A stretch of DNA of 64,000 nucleotides, taken from contig CANKGV010000001.1 in NCBI GenBank assembly GCA_947481575.1, positions 62,001-126,000 on the forward strand, given 5' to 3'. Below are positions 18,296 through 27,143 of this stretch, piece after piece. The notes beneath the pieces were generated by a model. The model was not told where the DNA came from. It made no database searches and saw only the letters and a program-made list of their open reading frames with translations. Source of the stretch: Alphaproteobacteria bacterium (GTDB lineage: Bacteria; Pseudomonadota; Alphaproteobacteria; UBA2966; CAIVPW01). Made by a program: the position numbers and the translations under genes. Numbering within the stretch: the stretch's first letter is position 1; every line of letters begins with the position of its first letter.

Positions 18296-19153
18296 CTAAT
18301 CCGCCAGCGGATGGCGCTGCAAGAGCGCCTGGAGCCGCTCGTCCAGCACGTGCGTGTAGATCTGGGTGGTGGAGATGTCGGCGTGGCCGAGCATCTGCTG
18401 TACCGCACGCAGATCGGCGCCGTGGGCCAGCAGGTGGCTGGCGAACGCGTGGCGCAGCACATGGGGCGAAACGCGCTGGTGGTCGAGCCCGGCGGCGATG
18501 GCGAGGTCTTTGAGCAACTGCGAAAACCGGCGCGCGGTGAGGTGCGCCGCGCCGCCCGTGGCCGGAAACAGCCATGGCGAGGGCAGCTGTTTGGCCTTGG
18601 ATTGCTCGGCCTGGTAGTCGCGCACGGCCGCCACGGCGGGCTCGGACAGCGGCACCATGCGTTCGCGCCCGCCCTTGCCGCTGACCACCAGGAAGCGCGG
18701 ATCGCCGCGCAGGGCGGCGCGCGGCAGCGACACCAGTTCCGAGACCCGCAGGCCGGTGGCATAGAGCAATTCCAGCAACGCCACGAGCCGCACACGGCCG
18801 GGGCCAGGGTGGTTGCGGGCGGCGGTGAGGAGCGCGTCCACCTCGGCTTCCGACAGAATCTTGGGCAGTGGCCGGCGGCGCCGTGCGCCTTCGAGGGTGG
18901 CCGTCGGGTCATCGGTCCGCGTGCCTTCGGCAAACAGGAACCGGTAGAACTGACGCAGGCACGACAGCCGCCGCGCGGCAGTGGACGGCGAGAGCTGACG
19001 GCGGTGCAGCGTGGCGAGGTAGTCGCGCACCGCGCGGGTGCCGGCGCTGCCGGGCGACTCGCCAGAGCGGGCGAGGAACGCAGTGAAGTCGCCGAGGTCT
19101 TGGGTGTAGCCGCGCAGGGTGGCGCGGGCGGCGCCGCGTTCGGCCGCCATCAT
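18296..19153 (-). CDS. xerD: site-specific tyrosine recombinase XerD
   Basis: Resolves chromosome dimers at dif with XerC. Catalytic residues are all visible: Arg in LYATGLRVSEL, Lys in SGKGGRERMVPLS, HVLRHAFASHLLAHGADL (HxxR), and the final His and Tyr in MLGHADISTTQIYTH. The SAM-like N-terminal domain is present. From the ATG at 19153 the product has 285 residues, a little short; the open frame continues upstream with DRHVEAFLE, which resembles XerD N-termini, so initiation at a rarer codon (a CTG lies near 19192) is possible. It follows the exported-protein gene closely. Confidence 0.93.
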   Translation of the reverse strand: MMAAERGAARATLRGYTQDLGDFTAFLARSGESPGSAGTRAVRDYLATLHRRQLSPSTAARRLSCLRQFYRFLFAEGTRTDDPTATLEGARRRRPLPKILSEAEVDALLTAARNHPGPGRVRLVALLELLYATGLRVSELVSLPRAALRGDPRFLVVSGKGGRERMVPLSEPAVAAVRDYQAEQSKAKQLPSPWLFPATGGAAHLTARRFSQLLKDLAIAAGLDHQRVSPHVLRHAFASHLLAHGADLRAVQQMLGHADISTTQIYTHVLDERLQALLQRHPLAD

Positions 19154-19200
19154 TTCCAGGAACGCCTCGACGTGACGGTCGGGGGCGGGCTGGGCCAGAA

Positions 19201-21012
19201 CTAAAGCCCCCGCAGCAGCGCGGCTTCGACCACCAAAGCGCGCGCTTCGGTGCCGAGGCCAATGCGGCGCAGGGCGCTGGCGGCATCGCGCACGGCAGTG
19301 ATCCCGGCGCCCTGGGTGCCGGCATCGCCGAGTGAGAGCAGCGCGAGTGCCACGGTCTCGCCGACGCGGTTGCTGCGCGAGGCTTCATCGAGCGCGCGGG
19401 CGATGGCCGGCGACGGCGCGGTGCCGTTGGCGGACAGCGGCCCGGCCATCAGCGGGTCCCATGCGGCTTCGGGGAGCGGATCGCCGACCGCGTCGAACAG
19501 CGAATACAGCATGCTGCGGCGCGCGATTTCGTCGGGGTTCGCAACCGCGGGCAGGTCGCTCCACCAGCGTCCGGCGCGGACGCTGTCGTGGGCCAGCGCG
19601 CCTTCAGGATCGGCAAGCTGCATGAGCGGCCAGGCGGTGACCAGAACCTGATTGGCGGCCGGATCACCGCCGTTGCGCACGCGCTGCGCCGCCATATCGA
19701 CCCAGCGCCACGCCAGCGCGGGCTGGCCCGCGGCGAGGAAGGCGCGGATTGCGGCGGGCGCGAATCCCATCAGCGCTGCGTCGGGGTCGATGCTTTTGGC
19801 GGTGTCGAGGTTGATGCGGGCGGCGGTGAAGTATTGGCCCTGGTCGAACCCGGCGCGCCACGCGGCGGTGAGCAGGGCGGCGCGCTGACCCGGTTCCGCC
19901 GCCACCTGGGCGGACTGAAACAGCAGTGCGTTGACCGGCGCGCCCGCGGACTTGGCCGAGGTATCGAGCGCTGCGGCGATCTGCGGTGCGCCGTAGTTCG
20001 CGGCGGAATAGATATCGGCCAGCACATCGGTGGTGAGAGCCCCGGCGGCTTCGGCGCGCTCGGCAGCGGCGAGCGACGCATCGGCCACGCCGCCGTCGGG
20101 CTTGGGTGCGGTGGCGATCGCCCACAACACATCGGGCCGGGCGCCGCTCAAGGCATCGGCCGGCATCGCCTGATTGGCGGCACGCAGCATGGCGAGGTGC
20201 AGCGGGGTGGGATCGACCAGGCTGGTGACCGGCGCGGCATCGCCGGTGAGGCCGGCGAGCAACTGGAAGAACGCATCGTCGCCGGTTTGGCCCTGGTCGC
20301 GCAGCAGCGCGACCGCCAGCGATACGGCGCCGATGTCTTTTTCCAGCGCGCGGCAGAATGCGAGCGCCTTCATGTAGTAAGGCTTCGAATCGTTGCTGAG
20401 CGCGTCGGGAACGCCCTGGCAGGCGCCGGCGTAGTCTTGCGACAGCAAGCTGGCGTCGATTTTGGCGCGGATCAACGCTGGGTCGGCTTCCGGCGACGGC
20501 ACCAAGCGCAGCAGGTCGACGACATCGCGCACGCGGCCGGACGCCATGAGGCGTTCGATGCGGATACCGAGCATGGTGGGCGCAACTGCAGCGCCGTCCG
20601 GCACCGCCGCCGTGGTGAGCAACAGGCGGCGCGCCAGGCCTTGGAGTGCCGGCGAACCGGTGTTGACCGGCAGGCGCGCCAGCACGGATTCGACCCGTGG
20701 ACGGCTGGAGCCTTTCCACATGCCGATGCCGAGGCCGCCGTTGCCGTCATCGAGCAGGCCGATGACGGACGGATCGACCGCCTTGAGGGCCCCGACTTCG
20801 ATCGGCACCACGGGCGGCTGGGCGGGCTGGGGGACGCGCGGGCCGGTCAGCGGCTCGGGCAACGGACGGTTACCCGGAGCGCCGGCCGCCGGACTGGCTG
20901 CTTCGCCGGGGCCGGCTAAAATCGTCAGCGGAGTCTGCTGGGCCAAGGCGGGTGCGCCGCCGAGCAACGCTATGGCAGCAACGGTGCTCACCCAAGACGC
21001 GGTGCGGTTCAT
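19201..21012 (-). CDS. large exported protein, helical-repeat-like, unknown function
   Basis: A 603-residue protein with a clear signal peptide (WVSTVAAIALLGGAPALAQQ). After a Pro-rich stretch (to about residue 70) the rest is alanine-rich and helical with TPR/SEL1-like spacing (DVVDLLRLVPSPEADPALIR, YAGACQGVPDALS, AVSLAVALLRDQGQTGDDAF), but no canonical repeat I can define. Homologues upstream of xerD in Rhodospirillales are, as I recall, labelled antifreeze glycopeptide polyprotein, which is not a functional assignment. Start ATG 21012; an in-frame codon 18 nt upstream is less likely. It lies between a tiny membrane protein gene and xerD on the same strand. Confidence 0.75.
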   Translation of the reverse strand: MNRTASWVSTVAAIALLGGAPALAQQTPLTILAGPGEAASPAAGAPGNRPLPEPLTGPRVPQPAQPPVVPIEVGALKAVDPSVIGLLDDGNGGLGIGMWKGSSRPRVESVLARLPVNTGSPALQGLARRLLLTTAAVPDGAAVAPTMLGIRIERLMASGRVRDVVDLLRLVPSPEADPALIRAKIDASLLSQDYAGACQGVPDALSNDSKPYYMKALAFCRALEKDIGAVSLAVALLRDQGQTGDDAFFQLLAGLTGDAAPVTSLVDPTPLHLAMLRAANQAMPADALSGARPDVLWAIATAPKPDGGVADASLAAAERAEAAGALTTDVLADIYSAANYGAPQIAAALDTSAKSAGAPVNALLFQSAQVAAEPGQRAALLTAAWRAGFDQGQYFTAARINLDTAKSIDPDAALMGFAPAAIRAFLAAGQPALAWRWVDMAAQRVRNGGDPAANQVLVTAWPLMQLADPEGALAHDSVRAGRWWSDLPAVANPDEIARRSMLYSLFDAVGDPLPEAAWDPLMAGPLSANGTAPSPAIARALDEASRSNRVGETVALALLSLGDAGTQGAGITAVRDAASALRRIGLGTEARALVVEAALLRGL

Positions 21013-21037
21013 GCTGCGAACTCCGGGCAAACGGCCG

Positions 21038-21178
21038 CTATTTCGGGAAGCGGTCGTTGGAAATGACCTGTTCGACGTGGGTGCTTGGCGCCGGAATGTT
21101 CCATGTGGCCAAAAAGATCGCTCCGCCCCCGACGACGAGAACGATCAACACGACCAAATACAGGGACAATCTGGGCAT
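21038..21178 (-). CDS. small single-pass membrane protein
   Basis: A 46-residue protein: one membrane helix (LSLYLVVLIVLVVGGGAIFL) followed by a short polar tail TWNIPAPSTHVEQVISNDRF. The helix-then-IPAP pattern followed by a charged tail looks conserved in position beside aroK in alphaproteobacteria, from memory. Start at ATG 21178; longer in-frame starts add a basic, non-hydrophobic extension and were rejected. It precedes the large exported protein gene by 25 nt and is divergent from aroK. Function unknown. Confidence 0.7.
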   Translation of the reverse strand: MPRLSLYLVVLIVLVVGGGAIFLATWNIPAPSTHVEQVISNDRFPK

Positions 21179-21268
21179 CACAGTCCGCTGCGTCGCTCGG
21201 GTTCCAGGAACCGAGCGCGCTCCAACATTGGGCAAGTTCGCACGCTGCACTATGATAGGCGGAGGACT

Positions 21269-21373
21269 ATGGCAAAGATGCGACAATCTACCGGCGCGCC
21301 GGACCGTGTACAACCGGCCCGGACCCAAGCGGAGCCGTTGCCGCCGATTCGGGCTCAGCGCGAGCGCGCATGA
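21269..21373 (+). CDS. 34-codon upstream ORF coupled to aroK
   Basis: An ATG at 21269 preceded by a strong GGCGGAGG opens a 34-codon frame (MAKMRQSTGAPDRVQPA and onward, basic and proline-rich) whose TGA overlaps the aroK start as ATGA. aroK itself lacks a good ribosome site of its own. The arrangement suggests that translating this short frame delivers ribosomes to aroK; whether the peptide has a role is unknown. Confidence 0.45.
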   Translation: MAKMRQSTGAPDRVQPARTQAEPLPPIRAQRERA

Positions 21374-21948
21374 CTCTGGCAGCCGTGCCGGCGCTCGACC
21401 GCACCGTGGTTTTGGTGGGGTTGATGGGAGCCGGGAAATCGAGCATCGGACGGCGGCTGGCCCAGCGCCTGAATGTTGCGTTCGTGGATGCGGACGCGGA
21501 AATCGAATCTGCCGCTGGCACCAGCATCTCGGACATCTTCGCGCGCCACGGCGAACAGGCGTTTCGCGATGGCGAACGCCGCGTAATTGCGCGCCTGCTG
21601 GAACGCGCGCCCCATGTGCTGGCGACCGGCGGCGGTGCGTTCATGGATGAAGAAACCCGCGCCCACGTGCGGCAGCACGGTATCTCGGTGTGGCTGCGCG
21701 CGAGCCTGGACACGCTGGTGCGGCGGCTCGAAAAGAGCCACCAGCAGCGGCCGCTCCTGGCCAAAGGCGACTTGCGGACCAATCTTGCGACCCTGATGGA
21801 CACGCGCTACCCGACCTACGCCCAAGCCGACGTGGTGGTGGACACCGGCGAAGGCCCCCACGAGCCCGTGGTGGAGGCCATCGTTGAGCGGCTGGTCCAA
21901 TACCAAGCCGCGCACCCCGCGACGCGCAATCCCGTGGAGGCTGCGTGA
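21370..21948 (+). CDS. aroK: shikimate kinase
   Basis: Phosphorylates shikimate in aromatic amino acid synthesis. The 192-residue protein has the P-loop GLMGAGKSSIGRRLA, the shikimate-binding VDADAEIES and the GGGAF segment (VLATGGGAFMDEETRAHV), and the lid with RPLLAKGDLRTNLATLMDTR. The start overlaps the stop of an upstream short frame, and the 3' end overlaps the aroB GTG start (GTGA), so expression of all is coupled. Confidence 0.96.
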   Translation: MTLAAVPALDRTVVLVGLMGAGKSSIGRRLAQRLNVAFVDADAEIESAAGTSISDIFARHGEQAFRDGERRVIARLLERAPHVLATGGGAFMDEETRAHVRQHGISVWLRASLDTLVRRLEKSHQQRPLLAKGDLRTNLATLMDTRYPTYAQADVVVDTGEGPHEPVVEAIVERLVQYQAAHPATRNPVEAA

Positions 21949-23069
21949 GTTCGGTCGCGACCATCCATGTGGCGCTGGGCGAGCGTTCCTATGACGTAGT
22001 CGTGGGTAGCGGATTGGTGGCGGACGCCGGACGCCATCTGAAGCCGGTTCTCGCGCGGCCGGCGGTGGCGATCGTGACCGACGCCAACGTGGCCAAGCTG
22101 CATTTGCCGGCGCTGCAGGCCGCACTGACCCGCGACGGCATCGCGGTGGCCGCGACCGTGGTATTGCCGCCCGGCGAGGCGACCAAAGACGTGCCGTACC
22201 TGATGCAGGTGCTGGACGAACTGCTGGCCGCACGCATCGAGCGCACCGACACGGTGCTGGCGCTGGGCGGCGGCGTGATCGGCGACCTGACCGGATTTGC
22301 CGCCAGCGTGCTGCGCCGCGGCGTGGCGGTGGCGCAGATCCCGACATCGCTGCTGGCCCAGGTGGACGCTTCGATCGGCGGCAAGACCGGGATCGATACC
22401 CGGTTCGGCAAGAACTTGATCGGCACGTTTCACCAGCCGCGCATCGTGCTGGCCGATGTGGGCGTCCTTGGCACCCTGCCCCAGCGGGAGCTGCTGGCCG
22501 GTTACGCCGAGGTGGTGAAGTACGGGCTGCTGGGCGACGCACGGTTCTTCGACTGGCTGGAGACCAATGGCGCCAGCGTGATGCAGGGCGACGCCGCCGC
22601 ACGCACGTACGCGGTGCTGGCCAGCGCGCGCATGAAGGCCGAGATCGTCGCCGGGGACGAGCGCGAATCGGGCCGCCGCGCCCTGCTGAATCTGGGGCAC
22701 ACGTTCGGCCACGCGCTGGAAGCGGAGCTGGGATACGACAACCGTCTGCTGCACGGCGAGGCGGTAGCGTGCGGCATGGTGATGGCGTTCGACCTGTCGG
22801 TACGCATGGGACTATGCCCGGCACCGGACGCGGAACGGGTGCGGCGCCACCTGCGGGCGGTCGGCCTGCCCGCGGGGCTGCCCGGCGAGGCGCCGGACGG
22901 CGGGTGGAACCCGCGCCGGCTGCTGGAACACATGCGCCAGGACAAGAAGGTTTCGGGCGGAACGCTCACGTTTATCCTGGTGCGCGGGATCGGCAAAAGC
23001 TTCGTCAGCCGTGAGGTGACCGAAGCCGACGTGCTGAGCGTGCTGGATTCCGTACTGCTGGCGGCCTGA
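21945..23069 (+). CDS. aroB: 3-dehydroquinate synthase
   Basis: Converts DAHP to 3-dehydroquinate using NAD and a divalent metal. The 374 residues start with GTG at 21945. Diagnostic segments: PPGEATKDVPYLMQVLDELL, LALGGGVIGDLTGFAASVL, RGVAVAQIPTSLLAQVDASI, GGKTGIDTRFGKNLIGTFHQ and the metal ligands in LNLGHTFGHALEAELGY and LLHGEAVACGM. Operon aroK-aroB-CorC-like protein. Confidence 0.97.
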   Translation: MSSVATIHVALGERSYDVVVGSGLVADAGRHLKPVLARPAVAIVTDANVAKLHLPALQAALTRDGIAVAATVVLPPGEATKDVPYLMQVLDELLAARIERTDTVLALGGGVIGDLTGFAASVLRRGVAVAQIPTSLLAQVDASIGGKTGIDTRFGKNLIGTFHQPRIVLADVGVLGTLPQRELLAGYAEVVKYGLLGDARFFDWLETNGASVMQGDAAARTYAVLASARMKAEIVAGDERESGRRALLNLGHTFGHALEAELGYDNRLLHGEAVACGMVMAFDLSVRMGLCPAPDAERVRRHLRAVGLPAGLPGEAPDGGWNPRRLLEHMRQDKKVSGGTLTFILVRGIGKSFVSREVTEADVLSVLDSVLLAA

Positions 23070-23082
23070 CCGGGAATACCGA

Positions 23083-24363
23083 ATGCAGACGGCACTTCTT
23101 CTGGCGCTGGTGGCGATCTTTCTGCTGCTGGTATTGAGCGCCTTCTTCTCGGCCGCCGAGACATCGCTGACGACGGCAAGCCGCACCCGCATGCACGCCC
23201 TTTCGCGCAAGGGCAACCGGCGCGCCGGAACGGTCGAGTGGCTCAACCAGCGCCGCGACCGGTTGCTGAGCAGCGTGCTGCTCGGCAACAACCTGGTGAA
23301 CATTCTGGCGTCGGCGCTGGCAACCAGCGTGTTGATCAGCATCTTCGGCGACGCCGGTGTGGCCTATGCCACCGCACTGATGACCGTGTTGGTGTTGGTG
23401 TTCGCCGAAATCTTGCCCAAGACCTATGCGCTGCGGCACGCCGAGCGAACGGCACTGGCGCTGGCGCCACTGGTGCGGCTGATTGTGGGCGTGCTGGCCC
23501 CGGTGAGCGCCGCCCTGCACGCGGTGGTGCAGGGCATCCTGCGGATCACCGGCAACGGCGCGGCGCCGGTGGACGCCGAAGCCCGCGATGAAATCCGCGG
23601 CGCGATCGAGCTGTTTGCGCGCGAGGCGGGGTTTGTCGGCGGCGAGCGCAACATGCTGGGCGGGATCTTGGACCTGCCGACGGTCGAGGTGTCCGAGATC
23701 ATGGTGCACCGGACTTCGATGTTCGTGGTCGACGCGAACCTGCCGCCCGCCAAGATCGTCGCGACGATCCTGGAGGAAGAATACAGCCGCGTACCCTTGT
23801 TCAAGGACCAGCCCGACAACATCGTCGGGGTACTGCACATCAAGGACCTGGTGCGGGCCCTGGCCCAGCGCCGCGGCGAACTGGACGGCCTGGACGTGCT
23901 GAGCCTTGCGAAGGAGCCGTGGTTCATTCCGGAGACGACCACGTTGCGCGAACAACTGACCGCGTTCCGCCGCCGCAAGGCGCATTTCGCGCTGGTCGTG
24001 GACGAGTACGGCGCGCTGATGGGCGTGGTGACGCTGGAAGACATTCTGGAGGAGATCGTCGGCGAGATTTCCGACGAGCACGATGTGGGTGGCGCCGGCA
24101 TCCGTGCGCAACAGGACGGCAGCATTATTGTCGACGGCACCACCACGATTCGCGACTTGAACCGCCGGTTCGATTGGAACCTGCCGGACGAGGAAGCATC
24201 GACCATCGCCGGTCTGGTGCTGCACGAGGCGCAGATCATTCCGGAGGCCGGCCAGACATTCACGTTCTTCGGCCACCGCTTCGAGATCCTGCGGCGTCAG
24301 CGCCACCAGATCAGCAAGCTGCGCATCCGGCCGCCGGCGCGGCCGGCTGAGCCAGCCAACTAG
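23083..24363 (+). CDS. HlyC/CorC (CNNM/CBS) family transport protein
   Basis: A 426-residue member of the CorC/CNNM family implicated in Mg2+/Co2+ or Na+-coupled ion efflux. Residues 1-190 form the DUF21/CNNM membrane domain with FFSAAETSLTTASRTRMHAL and LLGNNLVNILASALATSV and VFAEILPKTYALRHAE. Two CBS domains follow (MVHRTSMFVVDANLPP; FALVVDEYGALMGVVTLEDI), then the CorC_HlyC transporter-associated domain (IIVDGTTTIRDLNRRFDWNL). It follows aroB by 13 nt in the same direction, as in other alphaproteobacteria. Confidence 0.92.
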   Translation: MQTALLLALVAIFLLLVLSAFFSAAETSLTTASRTRMHALSRKGNRRAGTVEWLNQRRDRLLSSVLLGNNLVNILASALATSVLISIFGDAGVAYATALMTVLVLVFAEILPKTYALRHAERTALALAPLVRLIVGVLAPVSAALHAVVQGILRITGNGAAPVDAEARDEIRGAIELFAREAGFVGGERNMLGGILDLPTVEVSEIMVHRTSMFVVDANLPPAKIVATILEEEYSRVPLFKDQPDNIVGVLHIKDLVRALAQRRGELDGLDVLSLAKEPWFIPETTTLREQLTAFRRRKAHFALVVDEYGALMGVVTLEDILEEIVGEISDEHDVGGAGIRAQQDGSIIVDGTTTIRDLNRRFDWNLPDEEASTIAGLVLHEAQIIPEAGQTFTFFGHRFEILRRQRHQISKLRIRPPARPAEPAN

Positions 24364-24454
24364 CCCGCGCACCGCGGCGGTGTTCAACGATCTGATGGCG
24401 GAAAGGATCGGCGGCGCCCCAGGCGATAGCGCCGGCACGGCCGCGCAGTCAACC

Positions 24455-24480
24455 GCGGTAGCGAATTCCTAGGCTACCGC
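24455..24480. terminator. hairpin between convergent genes, no U tract
   Basis: GCGGTAGC (24455-24462) pairs with GCTACCGC (24473-24480) around a 10-nt AT-rich loop. It lies between the convergent CorC-like and RHH genes where termination is expected, but no T-run follows on either strand, so it is only terminator-like. Confidence 0.3.
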
Positions 24481-24509
24481 CGTTGCCGCTGTTCGCCTTG
24501 ACCTGAGCC

Positions 24510-24731
24510 TCAACCCGCTCGCGAGCGGAAATAGCTCATGATGTAAACGCGCAGGCGCGACGTGAAGCCGCCTTCGGCTCCCTTCTCGCCCACCTCGGTG
24601 CAGATCGCATTGGCCGTGACGCCTTCTCGGCGGCAAATCTCGGCCAGCGCGTCCCACATCTCGCGTTCCAGCCGGACGCTCGTGCGCCGGCGGCCAATCC
24701 GAACGTTCTTACTAACTAAAGCACTCGGCAT
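24510..24731 (-). CDS. ribbon-helix-helix domain protein
   Basis: A 73-residue protein of the RHH type common in alphaproteobacteria. The strand is KNVRIGRRRTSVRLEREMWD, followed by helices ALAEICRREGVTANAICTEV and FTSRLRVYIMSYFRSRAG. Such proteins are predicted DNA-binding dimers; targets are unknown. ATG start at 24731. Isolated between a convergent and a same-strand gene (bolA). Confidence 0.8.
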   Translation of the reverse strand: MPSALVSKNVRIGRRRTSVRLEREMWDALAEICRREGVTANAICTEVGEKGAEGGFTSRLRVYIMSYFRSRAG

Positions 24732-24831
24732 ACTGCGCTCCGCATCCAGGAGTCCGGGGCGCTAATAGCATGGCGCCAACGGACGTGACACCCCCCGGTT
24801 GTAGAATTAACACTACCCATGGTAGCGGTCG

Positions 24832-25098
24832 TCATTCGTCAGGTGCTCTAAGTTGCAACGACAGGGCGTGCACCCCACCCTGCAGTTCTTCGGCCAGCAA
24901 CCGGTGCACGAGCCGCTGACGTTCGGCCCTTGGCTTGCCGGAAAACGTGGCCGCCGTCACGTGCACACGGAAATGCGTTTCGCCCCCGGGGCGCGCCCCG
25001 GAATGGCCGGCATGGCGCGCAGATTCATCGAATATCTCGATCTCTGCGGGCGCCAACGCCGCCGTGAGCTTTTGCATCATCGTCTCGCGAACCGTCAT
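24832..25098 (-). CDS. bolA: BolA family protein
   Basis: An 88-residue BolA-like protein, which with monothiol glutaredoxins handles [2Fe-2S] clusters and iron signalling. Segments RETMMQKLTAALAPAEIEIF, DESARHAGHSG, ETHFRVHVTAATFSGKPRAE and RQRLVHRLLAEEL with GGVHALSL match the class II KH-like BolA fold, including the conserved cluster-ligand histidine near the C-terminus. Divergent from rmuC, with 61 nt between starts. Confidence 0.92.
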   Translation of the reverse strand: MTVRETMMQKLTAALAPAEIEIFDESARHAGHSGARPGGETHFRVHVTAATFSGKPRAERQRLVHRLLAEELQGGVHALSLQLRAPDE

Positions 25099-25159
25099 GC
25101 GTTACATCTTCGAACTGCGCGCCAGTGTCGGCACCGTGCGGCTATAGTGAGGCGCAAAC

Positions 25160-26221
25160 ATGGCACCCATCTGGATCTTCGCGATCGCCGCCGGTCTTGC
25201 GATCTTATTCGTCGGCGGACTGGTTTTGGTTGCGCGGCAAATGGCCGCAGGGCAGCGCGACGTGGCCAGTTTACGCGACCGCATCCTTGAATATGGGGCG
25301 GTTCAGGACCGAATCCACACCGTCGTACGCGAACGCTTGGACGAAGTCGGCCAAAAGGTCGGCGATGGGCTGCAACGTTCCGACCGCACCATCGGCGAAA
25401 TCCGCGAGCGCCTGGCCGTGATCGACCAAGCCCAGAAGAACATCACCGAACTGTCGCGCGGCGTTGTGGGCCTGCAGGACATTTTGTCGAACAAACAAGC
25501 ACGCGGCGCGTTCGGCGAGGTGCAGCTACAGGACCTAGTAAAGAGCGCCCTGCCCCCTTCCGCCTATGCGTTTCAGCACACCCTGTCCAACGGCAAGCGC
25601 GCCGACTGCCTGATCCTGATGCCGAACCCGCCGGGGCCGATCGTGGTCGACGCGAAGTTTCCGCTGGAGAGTTATCGCGAACTGCGCGCGGCCAAGGACG
25701 AGCCGGCGCGCGTTGCTGCGGCGCGCAAATTTGGACGCGACGTGCTGACCCACGTGAACGACATCGCCGAGAAGTACATCGTGCGCGGCGAGACGGCTGA
25801 ATCGGCGATCCTGTTTCTGCCGAGCGAAGCAGTATTTGCCGAACTGCACGCCGCCTTCACCAACGTGGTGGAAGATTCCTACCGCAAGCGCGTGTACATC
25901 GTTTCGCCCGCGACGCTGTGGGCCACGCTGAACACGATCCGCGCGATTCTGCGCGACGTGCGCATGCAGGAACAGGCGGCGATGATCCGCGAGGAAGTGC
26001 TGGAATTGCTGGGCGATGTGCGCCGCCTGGATGAGCGCATGGCGAAGATGGCGAGCCACTTCGACCAGACCGGCGAGCAGATCCGGCAAGCACGCATTTC
26101 CGCCGACAAGATCGTGCGGCGCGGCGAGCGGATCCGCGATTCCGACCTAAGCGCCCAAGTGGAAGCGGCACCGACGGAGCCGGTTGCCCCGCCGGCACCG
26201 AGCCTGTTCGCGCGTGACTAG
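25160..26221 (+). CDS. rmuC: DNA recombination protein RmuC
   Basis: RmuC limits recombination at inverted repeats and carries a PD-(D/E)XK-like fold. The 353 residues start with a membrane anchor ([20 protein letters not shown]), then a coiled coil (to about 115), then the catalytic core with [48 protein letters not shown] and [20 protein letters not shown]. It ends with a helical tail. The TAG stop shares a CTAG with the convergent recR stop. Confidence 0.94.
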   Translation: MAPIWIFAIAAGLAILFVGGLVLVARQMAAGQRDVASLRDRILEYGAVQDRIHTVVRERLDEVGQKVGDGLQRSDRTIGEIRERLAVIDQAQKNITELSRGVVGLQDILSNKQARGAFGEVQLQDLVKSALPPSAYAFQHTLSNGKRADCLILMPNPPGPIVVDAKFPLESYRELRAAKDEPARVAAARKFGRDVLTHVNDIAEKYIVRGETAESAILFLPSEAVFAELHAAFTNVVEDSYRKRVYIVSPATLWATLNTIRAILRDVRMQEQAAMIREEVLELLGDVRRLDERMAKMASHFDQTGEQIRQARISADKIVRRGERIRDSDLSAQVEAAPTEPVAPPAPSLFARD

Positions 26222-26814
26222 CCGACCGGCTTGCGCGACTTCAGTGCCCAGCCCAACGTGCCGTCGTCGAGGTAGTCGAGTTCGCCGCCCATGGGCATGC
26301 CGTGGGCGAGCTGCGACACGGGCACACCGGCATCGGCAAGCAGATCGGCAAGGTAGTGCGCCGTGGTCTGGCCTTCGACCGTAGCGTTGGTGGCGAGGAT
26401 TACCTCGCGGATACCGCCCGCGCGCACCCGCGCCAGCAATTGGCCGATCGCCAAATCGTCGGGCCCGATCCCGGCCAGCGCGGAGAGGGTGCCGCCGAGA
26501 ACGTGGTACCGGCCGCGGAATGCGCCGGAGCGTTCCATCGCCCATAGATCTGCGACGTCTTCAACCACGCAGAGGATTGCGGCATCGCGGCGCCCGTCGG
26601 CGCAGATGGCGCACGGCGAGGCCGAATCCAGGTTTCCGCATACCGGACATGGGCGGACCGTGGCGGCGGCGTGCTCCATCGCCTGGGCAAGGGGGACCAG
26701 CAACGCATCGCGCTTGCGGATCAGGGTGAGCGCAGCGCGGCGCGCCGAGCGGGGCCCGAGGCCGGGCAGCTTGGCCAGCAACTGAATCAGGCGCTCGATC
26801 TCAGTGCCGCTCAC
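26218..26814 (-). CDS. recR: recombination protein RecR
   Basis: Part of the RecFOR pathway loading RecA at gaps. From a GTG at 26814 the product is 198 residues, the normal length. It shows [20 protein letters not shown] (helix-hairpin-helix), the zinc finger [18 protein letters not shown], and a Toprim domain with [38 protein letters not shown] and [19 protein letters not shown]. The frame remains open upstream as a shadow inside dnaX. Follows ybaB by 8 nt. Confidence 0.97.
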   Translation of the reverse strand: MSGTEIERLIQLLAKLPGLGPRSARRAALTLIRKRDALLVPLAQAMEHAAATVRPCPVCGNLDSASPCAICADGRRDAAILCVVEDVADLWAMERSGAFRGRYHVLGGTLSALAGIGPDDLAIGQLLARVRAGGIREVILATNATVEGQTTAHYLADLLADAGVPVSQLAHGMPMGGELDYLDDGTLGWALKSRKPVG

Positions 26815-26822
26815 GGACGGCC

Positions 26823-27143
26823 CTAGAACGGCAGCGAGAACCCCGGGGGCAACGGCAGCCCGCCGGTTACCTGGCTCATTTCGGCCTGCACCAGATCGGC
26901 CAGCTTGGCCTTGGCGTCGTTGTGGGCGGCGATGATCAGGTCTTCGAGGATTTCGCGGTCGCCGGCGAGCAGCGACGGGTCGATGCGCAGCTTGCGCATC
27001 TCGCCCTTGCCCGCCAGCGTTACCTCCACCAAGCCGCCACCGGCGGCGCCGGAAGCTTGCAGACCCGCGATACGCTCTTGGGCTTCCTTCATGCGCGACT
27101 GCATCTCCTGCGCGGTGCGCATCAAGGTACCTAGGCCCTTCAT
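26823..27143 (-). CDS. YbaB/EbfC family nucleoid-associated protein
   Basis: A 106-residue DNA-binding dimer-forming protein of the YbaB/EbfC family. It has [40 protein letters not shown] and [20 protein letters not shown], then [13 protein letters not shown] at the C-terminus. Its start overlaps the dnaX stop, in the conserved order dnaX-ybaB-recR. Confidence 0.95.
   Translation of the reverse strand: MKGLGTLMRTAQEMQSRMKEAQERIAGLQASGAAGGGLVEVTLAGKGEMRKLRIDPSLLAGDREILEDLIIAAHNDAKAKLADLVQAEMSQVTGGLPLPPGFSLPF

Noticed and set aside
16593-18299. Plus-strand ORF of 568 codons opposite accA and the malyl-CoA lyase
   Set aside because: Spans two well-identified genes on the other strand and has no recognisable motif.
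19588-20919. Plus-strand ORF of 443 codons opposite the large exported protein
   Set aside because: Glycine/arginine/glutamine-rich shadow; the opposite frame has a signal peptide and proper start.
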